Source: Novosphingobium sp. (lineage in GTDB: Bacteria > Pseudomonadota > Alphaproteobacteria > Sphingomonadales > Sphingomonadaceae). From it: a DNA stretch of 33,307 bases. Below are positions 1 through 6,710 of this stretch, in pieces (position 1 is the stretch's first letter; the number at the start of each line of letters is the position of its first letter). The position numbers were made by a program, and so were the translations under genes. The notes beneath the pieces were generated by a model. The model did not search any database, was not told the DNA's origin, and saw only the letters and a list, made by a program, of their open reading frames with translations. The DNA is taken from NCBI GenBank assembly GCA_013822005.1, contig PNJT01000010.1, positions 1-33,307 on the forward strand. Direction: 5' to 3'.

Positions 1-207
1 CGCGACAACCCCGATCGCCGCGGCCTGGAACATGATCCGGCGAAACATCAGCTTGTTCTGCTTGAGCTGCATTGCCGAAGGGCCGCTGCGCCCGGGCCGC
101 TCCAGATCCTCGCGGGTCGATTGCAGGAAGGCCGCGATGCCGCGCACCAGGGTCACAACGGTCATCACGATCAGGATGATGATCAGCGGGATCAGGATAT
201 AGTTCAT
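1..207 (-). CDS. small twin-helix membrane protein, C-terminus cut by the window edge
   Basis: An open frame runs from an ATG at 207 off the left edge, giving 69 codons. It begins MNYILIPLIIILIVMTVVTL, a strong transmembrane helix of about 20 residues. A charged loop follows (STREDLERPGRSG, then KQNKLMFRR), and a second hydrophobic segment starts at the window edge. This two-helix layout with a basic loop resembles the small HIG1-like or 'twin transmembrane' proteins of sphingomonads; the family assignment is inference. The start lies 5 bp after the gluQ stop, and GAGG overlapping that stop can serve as ribosome-binding site, so the two genes are probably co-transcribed. Confidence 0.6.
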   Translation of the reverse strand, partial: MNYILIPLIIILIVMTVVTLVRGIAAFLQSTREDLERPGRSGPSAMQLKQNKLMFRRIMFQAAAIGVVA

Positions 208-212
208 GAGCC

Positions 213-1049
213 TCAGCCTAGACCCGGATCGAGTGAAAGGCCAGCGGGGAAGCGCGCCTCGCGCAGGGCATCCGCCAGCGCCCGCCCGTCCTCGCCCGCG
301 CGGCGCAAGTCGGCCAAAGCGGGCGAGCCGCGCCGCTTGGCCAGCTTGCGGCCATCCGCCTCGACCAGCAGGCCGTGGTGGTGCCAGCGCGGCACCGGCA
401 GGTCCAGCAAGGCCTGGAGCAGGCGGTGGACATGGCTCGCCCCAAACAGGTCGGCCCCGCGGGTGACAAGTGTGATCCCGTCCGCTGCATCGTCGAGCGT
501 CGCGGCGAGGTGATAGCTGGCCGGGGCTTCCTTGCGCAGCAGCACCACATCTCCGAACGGCGCGGGATCGGCGCGCTGCGGCCCGGCCAGCTCGTCCACC
601 CATTCCAGCTGCCCGGCCAGCTCAACCGCGCGCGCCATGTCGATCCGCCAGGCCGCGCCTTCGGGATCGACAGCACGGTCGCGGCAGGTTCCGGGATAGA
701 CCGGCCCGTCCGGTCCCTCGGCTTGGGCTGCGGCCAGCACTTCAGCGCGGGTGCATTGGCAGGGATAGAGCAGGCCCATCGCTTTCAGTCGCTCACCCGC
801 CGCAGCATAGCTGGCCAGCCGCGCGCTCTGGAACACCACCTTGCCGTCCCATTTGAGGCCCAGCCATTCGAGATCGGCCAGGATCTCGGGCACCAGCTCG
901 GCCCGGCTGCGGGTACCGTCGATATCCTCGATCCGCAGCAGGAACTCGCCTTCGCGCGCCCGCGCCAGGTCATGCGCCACCACCGCCGCATAGGCGTGGC
1001 CTAAGTGTAGCAGGCCGTTGGGGCTAGGGGCGAAGCGGGTGCGGATCAT
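213..1049 (-). CDS. gluQ: glutamyl-Q tRNA(Asp) synthetase
   Basis: The 278-residue protein is a class I synthetase catalytic domain without an anticodon-binding domain. This is the hallmark of GluQRS, which glutamylates the queuosine base of tRNA-Asp. The ATP-binding HIGH-type motif is HLGH at residues 15-18, after the family start RFAPSPNG. The KMSKS-type loop is KLAKR at residues 235-239. The zinc site is complete: C97, C99, Y118 and C122. The frame is open upstream to 1235, but that extension runs through an inverted repeat and the family begins at MIRTRFAPSPNG, so the ATG at 1049 is chosen. A small membrane-protein gene follows 5 bp downstream. Confidence 0.93.
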   Translation of the reverse strand: MIRTRFAPSPNGLLHLGHAYAAVVAHDLARAREGEFLLRIEDIDGTRSRAELVPEILADLEWLGLKWDGKVVFQSARLASYAAAGERLKAMGLLYPCQCTRAEVLAAAQAEGPDGPVYPGTCRDRAVDPEGAAWRIDMARAVELAGQLEWVDELAGPQRADPAPFGDVVLLRKEAPASYHLAATLDDAADGITLVTRGADLFGASHVHRLLQALLDLPVPRWHHHGLLVEADGRKLAKRRGSPALADLRRAGEDGRALADALREARFPAGLSLDPGLG

Positions 1050-1091
1050 GGTTGTGCTTCTATCGTGAAGGCAGGGCGGGGCGCCAGTCTT

Positions 1092-1282
1092 GGAATAGTT
1101 CACACAGAGGCGCAGAGAAGAAAAAGGGAGGCGCGGAGGAGGAAAATTCCCGCGGCGAAGCCGCTCCCACCACCGAACCGTGCGTTTGACCGGAGGTGCG
1201 AGTGAATCACAAGCGCCTGCGGCGCAAAGCCACACCTCTGCGCCTCCACTTTCTTCTCTGCGCCTCTGCGTGAACTATTCCC
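1092..1282. repeat. long imperfect inverted repeat between gluQ and the HNH gene
   Basis: Arms at 1092-1139 and 1236-1282 are complementary over about 47 bp with a few mismatches and one indel. Both outer ends carry GGAATAGTTCAC and its complement, and GAGGCGCAGAGAAGAAA and its complement lie further in. Between the arms a small GCGGC-GAA-GCCGC hairpin (1152-1164) is seen. No gene is supported inside. The gap 1050-1388 otherwise holds only the divergent promoter regions of gluQ and the HNH gene; a TTGACG at 1310-1315 could be a -35 element for the latter. The structure looks like a dispersed palindromic repeat rather than a terminator, because there is no T-run. Confidence 0.8.
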
Positions 1283-1388
1283 CCTGTGGATTGCACCCAA
1301 CCTCCGGACTTGACGCGCCGAGTCCCGCCATGCTCTCTATCCGCATGCGTTGTCACAGATCTGCCATTGCCGCGAGCTACACGGAGCC

Positions 1389-1997
1389 ATGCTCAAGTCG
1401 GAGCTGATCGAGCGCGCGGCCCGGTTCCGCAGCGCCGAGGGTGATCCCTCGCGGCATCTCAGCCAGTGTCCTGCCCTGGTGCTCAACGCAGACTACACCC
1501 CGCTCTCCTATTACCCGCTCAGCCTGTGGCCGTGGCAGACCGCGATCAAGGCAGTGTTCCTCGAACGGGTCGATATCGTCGCCTCCTATGCGCGTGAGGT
1601 TCATTCGCCCAACTGGTCGATGCCGATCCCCAGCGTGATCGCGCTGCGCAGTTATGTGAAGCCTAGCGAGCATCCCGCCTTCACCCGCTTCAACCTGTTC
1701 CTGCGTGATCGCTTTTCTTGCCAATACTGCGGCAACCCGCACCAACTGACCTTCGACCACGTCATCCCGCGCCGGCTGGGCGGACGGACCAGCTGGGAAA
1801 ACGTCGCCACGGCCTGCGCGCCATGCAACCTCAAGAAGGGCGGACGCACTCCGGCACAGGCCAGAATGCCGCTGCTGGTCGCCCCGATCCGCCCGACCAA
1901 CTGGCAATTGCAGGAACGCGGCAAGGGCTTTCCGCCCAACTACCTGCACGAAACCTGGCGCGACTGGCTCTATTGGGATGTCGAGCTGGAGGCTTAG
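1389..1997 (+). CDS. HNH endonuclease
   Basis: The 202-residue protein carries a C-terminal HNH nuclease domain of the zinc-stabilised type. C111 and C114 form the first CxxC, D123-H124 is the catalytic DH in TFDHVIPRR, N138 is the central Asn, and C143 and C146 form the second CxxC, followed by N147. The N-terminal part (residues 28-60, PALVLNADYTPLSYYPLSLW) is the conserved segment of a chromosomal HNH family widespread in alphaproteobacteria and cyanobacteria, whose cellular role is not settled. An upstream TTG at 1350 is in frame, but the family normally starts near the ATG chosen here. GGAG at 1383-1386 is rather close to this start, so the start is not certain. It stands alone, convergent with the amidohydrolase. 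Confidence 0.85.
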   Translation: MLKSELIERAARFRSAEGDPSRHLSQCPALVLNADYTPLSYYPLSLWPWQTAIKAVFLERVDIVASYAREVHSPNWSMPIPSVIALRSYVKPSEHPAFTRFNLFLRDRFSCQYCGNPHQLTFDHVIPRRLGGRTSWENVATACAPCNLKKGGRTPAQARMPLLVAPIRPTNWQLQERGKGFPPNYLHETWRDWLYWDVELEA

Positions 1998-2000
1998 GCC

Positions 2001-4031
2001 CTATTTCCCCGTGGTCACCTTGGGCACAAAGGCAAACGGCTTGATCCCCAGCTTGGGATAGATTTCATCCGGGAAATAGACCGTGCCGTTCTTGACCACC
2101 ATGGCGATGCGCTTGATCGCCTTGAGGTCTTTGGTCGGATCGCCGGGCACCAGGAAGAAATCGGCCAGTTTGCCGCGCTCGATCGAGCCGAGCTGCTGGT
2201 CCTGGCCGAGGTACTTCGCCATATCGAGCGTGCCGCGGCGCAGGACCTGGCTGGGGGTCATGCCGAGCTGTCCGAACAGTTCGAGCTCGCGGTGATAAGT
2301 GAAACCGCCGCCCAGATCGGTTCCGGGGATCAGCAAGATCCCGCGTCGGTGCATCTCGCGCAGGGTCTCCATGATCTTGGCATAGGCGGCGATGTATTGC
2401 GCGCGCTGCTGCGGGGTATCGGTGCCGAACAGCGCCTGCTTCAATTGCCGCTGCTCGGACGGGGGCATGTGCGCGATATAGTCGAGCGCGCCGGGGTTGG
2501 GCTGCGCGTCGAGCGCGGTCAGGCCCAGTTCGTAGATCGCAATGGTCGGCTCGTGCGCGGTGCCGCGGGCAACCATCATGTCGAGCGTGGTGCGCACTTT
2601 GGGGCTGTTCAGGTCGATCGTATCGAACCGCCGCATCGCGGTGAAGCGGAACAGCGTGCGGGTATCCTCGCCCGGATTGAGCACCCAGCCCAGCATCAGC
2701 TGGTTGACGTGGGTAATCTCGTCAAACCCGGCCCCGATCATCGCATCGGCGCTGGAAAAGGCCGGGACGTGGCCCGCCACGCGCAAGCCCAGCCGGTGCG
2801 CTTCCTTGACCACGGCGGGGGCCCAGGCGGGATCCATCGAATTGTAGAGCTTGGCCTGATGATAGCCGCGCACCGCGCCCCAGCGCACCGCTTCGATCGC
2901 TTCGGCCTCGCTCGAAACCAGGGTACCGGTCTGCGAGCTGAACGGGCTCTTGCCCTCGACAAAGGCCGAGCGGGTGACCCGCGGCCCGGCCACTTCGCCG
3001 CGCACGATCCGCCCCACCAGCACGTCGAGCACCGCATTGTTGTTGCCCATGTCGCGCACCGAAGTGATCCCGGCGAGCACGTTCATCAAGGCATCTTCCT
3101 GGCCCAGATGCGCGTGCATTTCGTAGAGGCCGGGGACCAGCGTCCCGCCCTGGCCGTCGATTTCGGTCACGCCGGGCATGGCCTTGTCCTGGGCCGGCTG
3201 GATCGAAGTGATCCGGTTGGCCAGCATATAGACGTCGCTGGCACCGCTGCGCTCACCGCTGACGGGATCGAACACCCGCACGTTGCGGATCCGCACCAGC
3301 CCTTCGTACTTGTGTGCGCCCTCTTTCTGCAGCTGAGCAAAGCGGTCCGAGGCGAGCTTTTCGGCCAGCGCGCGCAAAGGCTCGTCGGCCATTTTCTCAT
3401 AGCCCTTGCGGGCAACAATGAAGTTGGCGCTCGCCACCGCGAACAGCTCACCCTTGGTGTCGAGCGTGATGTAAGTTGGGTTGAGCGACAGGCCGGAGAG
3501 CTCGTAGGTGATCACTTCGATCTTGCCCTGCGGCCCGTCAAAGCTGCTGCGGTCGCGTTCGGTCAGTCTGGCGGTACCGGCCGGAGCTACCGAGAAGGAG
3601 CGGTCGTCATCGGCCAGCAGCGCTTTCGCCAGCATGCTGACATCCAGCGGTGAGCTGTTCTGGCCGATGTAGAAGCGCGGCGCATTGGCCCCGGCGATCC
3701 GTCCCGGTCCGGCCAGATCGCGCCATTCCGCGCCGCGCGGCGACCAGCGGAAGCTTTCGTTGACCGGATTGCCAAAGGTCGTGCGCCCGGTGATGGTCCA
3801 TTGCAGCGGGAACCCGGCACCGTCGAGTTTCAGGCTCTCCTTCAGCGTCGGGCCGCGCCCGTTCTGCTTGTAATCATAGTCCACCGCGACGTTGCGGCCC
3901 TGGGTGTCGACGATGTAGTGGCCGATATCGCGGCTTTGGGTCAGCACGCGGTATTCGAACCGCTCGGCCAGGGCAGGAGTTGCCGCGAGCGCGGCGAGCG
4001 CAACGCCTGCCAGGATATGGGTCGGTTTCAT
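2001..4031 (-). CDS. secreted metal-dependent amidohydrolase
   Basis: The 676-residue protein opens with a signal peptide (MKPTHILAGVALAALAATPALA, cut after A22), so it acts in the periplasm or outside the cell. Residues about 25-230 form an N-terminal extension of unknown role. From about 245 the amidohydrolase fold follows. Metal-site candidates are H306 and H308 (HAH in YEMHAHLGQ), K394 as the possible carbamylated lysine, H421, H441, and D572 in IPGTDLGGG. The C-terminal KYLGQDQQLGSIERGKLADFFLV is the usual closing strand of the imidazolonepropionase/dipeptidase-like branch. The substrate cannot be read from sequence; a peptide or cyclic amide is likely. It is transcribed alone and ends 3 bp from the HNH stop. 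Confidence 0.85.
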   Translation of the reverse strand: MKPTHILAGVALAALAATPALAERFEYRVLTQSRDIGHYIVDTQGRNVAVDYDYKQNGRGPTLKESLKLDGAGFPLQWTITGRTTFGNPVNESFRWSPRGAEWRDLAGPGRIAGANAPRFYIGQNSSPLDVSMLAKALLADDDRSFSVAPAGTARLTERDRSSFDGPQGKIEVITYELSGLSLNPTYITLDTKGELFAVASANFIVARKGYEKMADEPLRALAEKLASDRFAQLQKEGAHKYEGLVRIRNVRVFDPVSGERSGASDVYMLANRITSIQPAQDKAMPGVTEIDGQGGTLVPGLYEMHAHLGQEDALMNVLAGITSVRDMGNNNAVLDVLVGRIVRGEVAGPRVTRSAFVEGKSPFSSQTGTLVSSEAEAIEAVRWGAVRGYHQAKLYNSMDPAWAPAVVKEAHRLGLRVAGHVPAFSSADAMIGAGFDEITHVNQLMLGWVLNPGEDTRTLFRFTAMRRFDTIDLNSPKVRTTLDMMVARGTAHEPTIAIYELGLTALDAQPNPGALDYIAHMPPSEQRQLKQALFGTDTPQQRAQYIAAYAKIMETLREMHRRGILLIPGTDLGGGFTYHRELELFGQLGMTPSQVLRRGTLDMAKYLGQDQQLGSIERGKLADFFLVPGDPTKDLKAIKRIAMVVKNGTVYFPDEIYPKLGIKPFAFVPKVTTGK

Positions 4032-4103
4032 CGGCTTGCTCCATCGGTTCGAATTGGGGTCAGCTTAGCGGTTCGTTTGATCCCGGCCAGCATGTTTTGA
4101 CGG

Positions 4104-4724
4104 TCATCCTCGCAGGGCCAGCTGCACCAAAGCAGCACCCAGCGCCAGGACCAGCGCCACCCAGACCCGCGGCCCCATGTACACCGAGACTTCGCGCTGG
4201 GTCGGAAAGCTGAACGTGGTCGGGATGCCCAGCAGCTTGTAGGGGTGGACCTTGGCGAACAGCGGATTGGCGACCATCGCGATCAGATCGCGGCGGCTGC
4301 GATAGCGCATCAGGGCGAAGATCGACCAGCCGGGATCGGCCTCGACATTCCAGGCATCGACATAGGGCCCAACCTTGCGCCCGACCATCACCGGATGCCC
4401 GCCGCGCCCCAGCAGCGCCCTGACGAAAGGATCGGAATAGCGCCGCATCATCGTGCGGCCGGGAACCTGCTCGCCGGTGTCGGGATCGTTCACCATGCCG
4501 TCCTCGATCTTGACCAGATTGAGCATGACGAATTCCTTGCCGTCGTCGGCCTCAAGAAAGGCGCGCAGCACGGCAGGATCGTTGCCGCCGCCGTACTTGC
4601 TGTGCACTTCCTCGAAGAAGGCGTCGATCTCTGCCTTGGTGAGCGGTCCGCGCCAGCTGTCATACCACAGCCGGAACAGCACATAGAGCGCTACTGCGCT
4701 GCCCCAGATCCACCAGACTGCCAT
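4104..4724 (-). CDS. membrane-anchored DUF1330-like (dimeric alpha/beta barrel) protein
   Basis: The 206-residue protein has a helix at residues 2-20 (VWWIWGSAVALYVLFRLWY) and another at about 184-204 (VWVALVLALGAALVQLAL). A soluble domain lies between them. That domain contains KEFVMLNLVKIEDG and YSDPFVRALLGRGGHPVMVG, which resemble the DUF1330 / dimeric alpha-beta barrel family (V-L-N-L-V, then a GG turn). The family match is by eye and moderate. An upstream ATG at 4781 is in frame, but it overlaps the FNR-type operator, and GGGGTGG precedes the ATG at 4724, which is preferred. The gene diverges from the ferredoxin-diiron operon and may share its regulator. Confidence 0.65.
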   Translation of the reverse strand: MAVWWIWGSAVALYVLFRLWYDSWRGPLTKAEIDAFFEEVHSKYGGGNDPAVLRAFLEADDGKEFVMLNLVKIEDGMVNDPDTGEQVPGRTMMRRYSDPFVRALLGRGGHPVMVGRKVGPYVDAWNVEADPGWSIFALMRYRSRRDLIAMVANPLFAKVHPYKLLGIPTTFSFPTQREVSVYMGPRVWVALVLALGAALVQLALRG

Positions 4725-4767
4725 CGTCCACCCCCCGTTTCGTCTCGCCGCAAGGTGCCGCGCGCAA

Positions 4768-4781
4768 TTGACCCATGTCAA
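4768..4781. promoter_or_regulatory. CRP/FNR-family operator, perfect TTGAC-N4-GTCAA
   Basis: TTGACCCATGTCAA is a perfect 5-bp inverted repeat with a 4-bp spacer, extended to ATTGAC-N4-GTCAAT at 4767-4782. The consensus for FNR/FnrL/FixK-type regulators in alphaproteobacteria is TTGAY-N4-RTCAA, which it matches fully. The centre (4774.5) is 72 bp before the ferredoxin GTG. Class II activation at -41.5 would place transcription start near 4816. A second half-site GTCAAT is at 4811-4816. The site also lies 50 bp from the start of the divergent membrane-protein gene. Confidence 0.65.
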
Positions 4782-4846
4782 TGCCCGGCCTCGGGTTTGC
4801 TTACACCAATGTCAATTATTCGCGGTCCTGTGGAGAGGCGGCGCGT

Positions 4847-5173
4847 GTGACCCATGTGACTTTCATCGATGCCAGGGGCGAGGCCCGCACGGTCGAGGCA
4901 CCGGCGGGAATGAGTGTCGCCGATGCCGCACTGGATAACCATGTCCCCGGGATCGAGGCCGATTGCGGCGGGTTTTGTGCCTGCGGCACCTGCCACGTCT
5001 ATCTGGACGAGGACTGGCTGGCGAAAGTGCCCGCAGCGGATGAACTCGAAGCGGCGATGCTCGCCAGTCAGGTGATCGATCCGCGTCCCAACAGCCGGCT
5101 GGCCTGCCAGCTGAAGCTCTCGGGCGAGCTCGAGGGCATCGTCGTCCACACCCCCGAACGCCAGTATCTGTAA
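4847..5173 (+). CDS. [2Fe-2S] ferredoxin, adrenodoxin/putidaredoxin type
   Basis: The 108-residue protein is a full-length vertebrate/P450-type ferredoxin. Cluster ligands are C40, C46, C49 (C-x5-C-x2-C, in CGGFCACGTCHVY) and C87 in SRLACQLKLS. C44 is an extra cysteine in the loop, as is common in this class. It carries single electrons from an NAD(P)H reductase to an oxygenase. A GTG start at 4847 is chosen because GGAGAGG at 4832-4838 is well placed and the protein then matches the family length; the in-frame ATG at 4775 lies inside the operator. The stop is 12 bp before the diiron protein, indicating an operon in which this ferredoxin probably feeds that enzyme. No reductase gene is adjacent. 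Confidence 0.92.
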   Translation: MTHVTFIDARGEARTVEAPAGMSVADAALDNHVPGIEADCGGFCACGTCHVYLDEDWLAKVPAADELEAAMLASQVIDPRPNSRLACQLKLSGELEGIVVHTPERQYL

Positions 5174-5185
5174 GAGGAGAGAGCC

Positions 5186-6277
5186 ATGAACCTTGCCACC
5201 CCCATTGCCGCGCGGCCGAAGGAAGACTGGCGCGTCAGCATGAACCCCGACGACATCTACAAGAACCCGATGGCGATCGCCTGGACCTTCGATTACCTGC
5301 TTTCGGGCGACAAGGTCGAAGACCTCTACAAGCGCGCCAAGCAGGACCAGTGGGATTCGGACCAGTTGCTCAACTGGGATACCCCGGTCGATCCCTCAAA
5401 GCCGATGATCAACGATCGCAGCGACATCTATCACCGGATGCCATTCTTCGCGAAACTGTCGAAATCGCAGCAGGAAACCTTTACCGCGCACTCGACCGCG
5501 CAGCTGCTCTCGCAGTTCCTCCACGGCGAACAGGGCGCGCTGATGACCGCGGCCTGCGTGACCCATTCGGTCCCGGATTCGACCGCCAAGCTTTATGCCG
5601 CGACCCAGACCATGGACGAGGCCCGCCATGTCGAGGTCTATGCCAGGTACTGCGACAAGATCGCGATCGTCTATCCGATGTCGCCCTGGCTGAAGGCGCT
5701 GATCGACGCGACGCTGCAGAGCGACCGGTACGAGAAGGTCATGATCGGGATGAACATGATCGTCGAAGGCCTGGCCTTGGGCGCGTTCAACAACATGTAC
5801 CGCACCACCCAGTGTGAGCTCTTGAAAGCGATCACTTTCAACGTGATGCGCGATGAAAGCCGCCACGTCTCGTTCGGGCATGCCTTCCTGGGCCCGGAAA
5901 TCGCCAAGCTTCCCGAGGTTGAGCGCGAGGACCTGGCCGACTTCGCTTTCCAGGCGATCAATATTCTGGCCAATGGCACCCAGACCGGGACGCTCGCCAG
6001 CAAGGTCGATCCGGGCTTCATGGAAGTGCTCTACAACGCCAACATCGATCCCGAAGACTTCTTCAAGGGGATGGCAGAAGCGAAAGAGGCCGGGATCATG
6101 CAGGAACTGCCCCCCGGGCAGATCCACGCGATGAAAGACCTGATGCTGCCCGCGCTGGCCCGGGTCGGGCTGCTGACCCCGGCAGCACGCAAGAAGTACG
6201 AAGAGGCCGGGATCCCGATCTTCGACGATCCGCGCGTGCTCCACGCGATGGAAGGCGGCAACCCGATCGCTGCCTGA
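5186..6277 (+). CDS. ferritin-fold diiron protein (R2/monooxygenase-like), ferredoxin partner
   Basis: The 363-residue, nearly all-helical protein has the duplicated carboxylate-bridged diiron signature E...DExRH. E115 (LHGEQGAL), then D144-E145-x-x-H148 (DEARHVEVY), form the first half. E194 (MIVEGLAL), then D223-E224-x-x-H227 (DESRHVSFG), form the second. All six expected iron ligands are present, so an O2-activating diiron site is likely. The fold covers ribonucleotide reductase R2, bacterial multicomponent monooxygenases, AurF-like N-oxygenases and fatty-acid desaturases; which subgroup this is cannot be fixed by eye. AGAGGAGAGAG before the ATG is a strong ribosome-binding site. Co-transcription with the ferredoxin points to a short redox chain acting on an unknown substrate. 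Confidence 0.82.
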   Translation: MNLATPIAARPKEDWRVSMNPDDIYKNPMAIAWTFDYLLSGDKVEDLYKRAKQDQWDSDQLLNWDTPVDPSKPMINDRSDIYHRMPFFAKLSKSQQETFTAHSTAQLLSQFLHGEQGALMTAACVTHSVPDSTAKLYAATQTMDEARHVEVYARYCDKIAIVYPMSPWLKALIDATLQSDRYEKVMIGMNMIVEGLALGAFNNMYRTTQCELLKAITFNVMRDESRHVSFGHAFLGPEIAKLPEVEREDLADFAFQAINILANGTQTGTLASKVDPGFMEVLYNANIDPEDFFKGMAEAKEAGIMQELPPGQIHAMKDLMLPALARVGLLTPAARKKYEEAGIPIFDDPRVLHAMEGGNPIAA

Positions 6278-6294
6278 ACCTGCCTGGGAGGTTG

Positions 6295-6562
6295 AGACCC
6301 TGCTGCCATGGCTTTGACCCACCCTGACGGAGCCGAGTTTGTTCTGTGGCGAGGCGCGAGGAGTGCGCGATGCTGTAGCATCGTAATCGACGAGCAACGC
6401 TGTCCACAGTGCAAACTCGGCCCGCCCATAGGGTTGCGTGGTGTAGTCCTGTGGACAGCGTTGCGGCCCTTGCAGGGGCAACCAGCCCCTGCCGCGCGCC
6501 GCGCCTTGCCACAGGACTACACCACGCAATCAGGGTGGATCAAAGCCATGGCAGCAGGGTCT
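6295..6562. mobile_element. 268-bp composite inverted-repeat element, MITE-like
   Basis: Terminal arms at 6295-6327 and 6530-6562 are complementary over 33 bp with one mismatch. Inside lie stem B (6332-6349 with 6404-6421, 16 of 18 bp), a small CGATGC/GCATCG hairpin (6368-6383), stem D (6394-6409 with 6449-6464, 16 bp perfect), stem E (6434-6454 with 6509-6529, 21 bp perfect) and hairpin F (6472-6479 with 6485-6492). Stem D shares bases with B and E, so alternative folds compete. There is no coding capacity and no clear target-site duplication. It could be a non-autonomous transposable element or a structured RNA. Confidence 0.55.
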
Positions 6563-6570
6563 GGGGGGCG

Positions 6571-6606
6571 GGGCCGGAAGTCCGGGGGCGGACTTCCGGC
6601 CCTTTG
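6571..6606 (+). terminator. strong GC hairpin, likely terminator of the ferredoxin-diiron operon
   Basis: A perfect 14-bp stem (6571-6584 with 6589-6602) around a GGGG loop contains GGCCGGAAGTCC and its complement. It is followed only by TTT, so termination would be imperfect. It lies 9 bp after the composite inverted-repeat element. The rest of the gap to 6710 is AT-rich and holds the upstream region of the AAA gene, without a convincing ribosome-binding site. Confidence 0.45.
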
Positions 6607-6710
6607 CTCGTTATTCGCAACACTGGACACTAATGGCGCAGAAATTTATGTTTTAAATGAATTAGATAAATGACGTTGTGCGATTAGGCTAACGACGCTA
6701 TCACTAACAA

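Noticed and set aside
1350..1388. TTG start for the HNH endonuclease
   Set aside because: It adds 13 residues with two cysteines not expected in the family and has no ribosome-binding site; the ATG at 1389 is preferred, though not proven.
2292..3653. 453-codon plus-strand open frame inside the amidohydrolase
   Set aside because: It is antisense to a gene with signal peptide and metal-site motifs and shows the HH/GR-rich composition typical of shadows.
6280..6294. Target-site duplication for the composite element
   Set aside because: The flanks (GGAGGTTG on the left, GGGGGGCG on the right) do not match, so transposition cannot be shown from this sequence.
5396..6529. 377-codon minus-strand open frame over the diiron gene and the composite repeat
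   Set aside because: It runs through inverted repeats and opposite a gene with intact ligands; no domain is seen.
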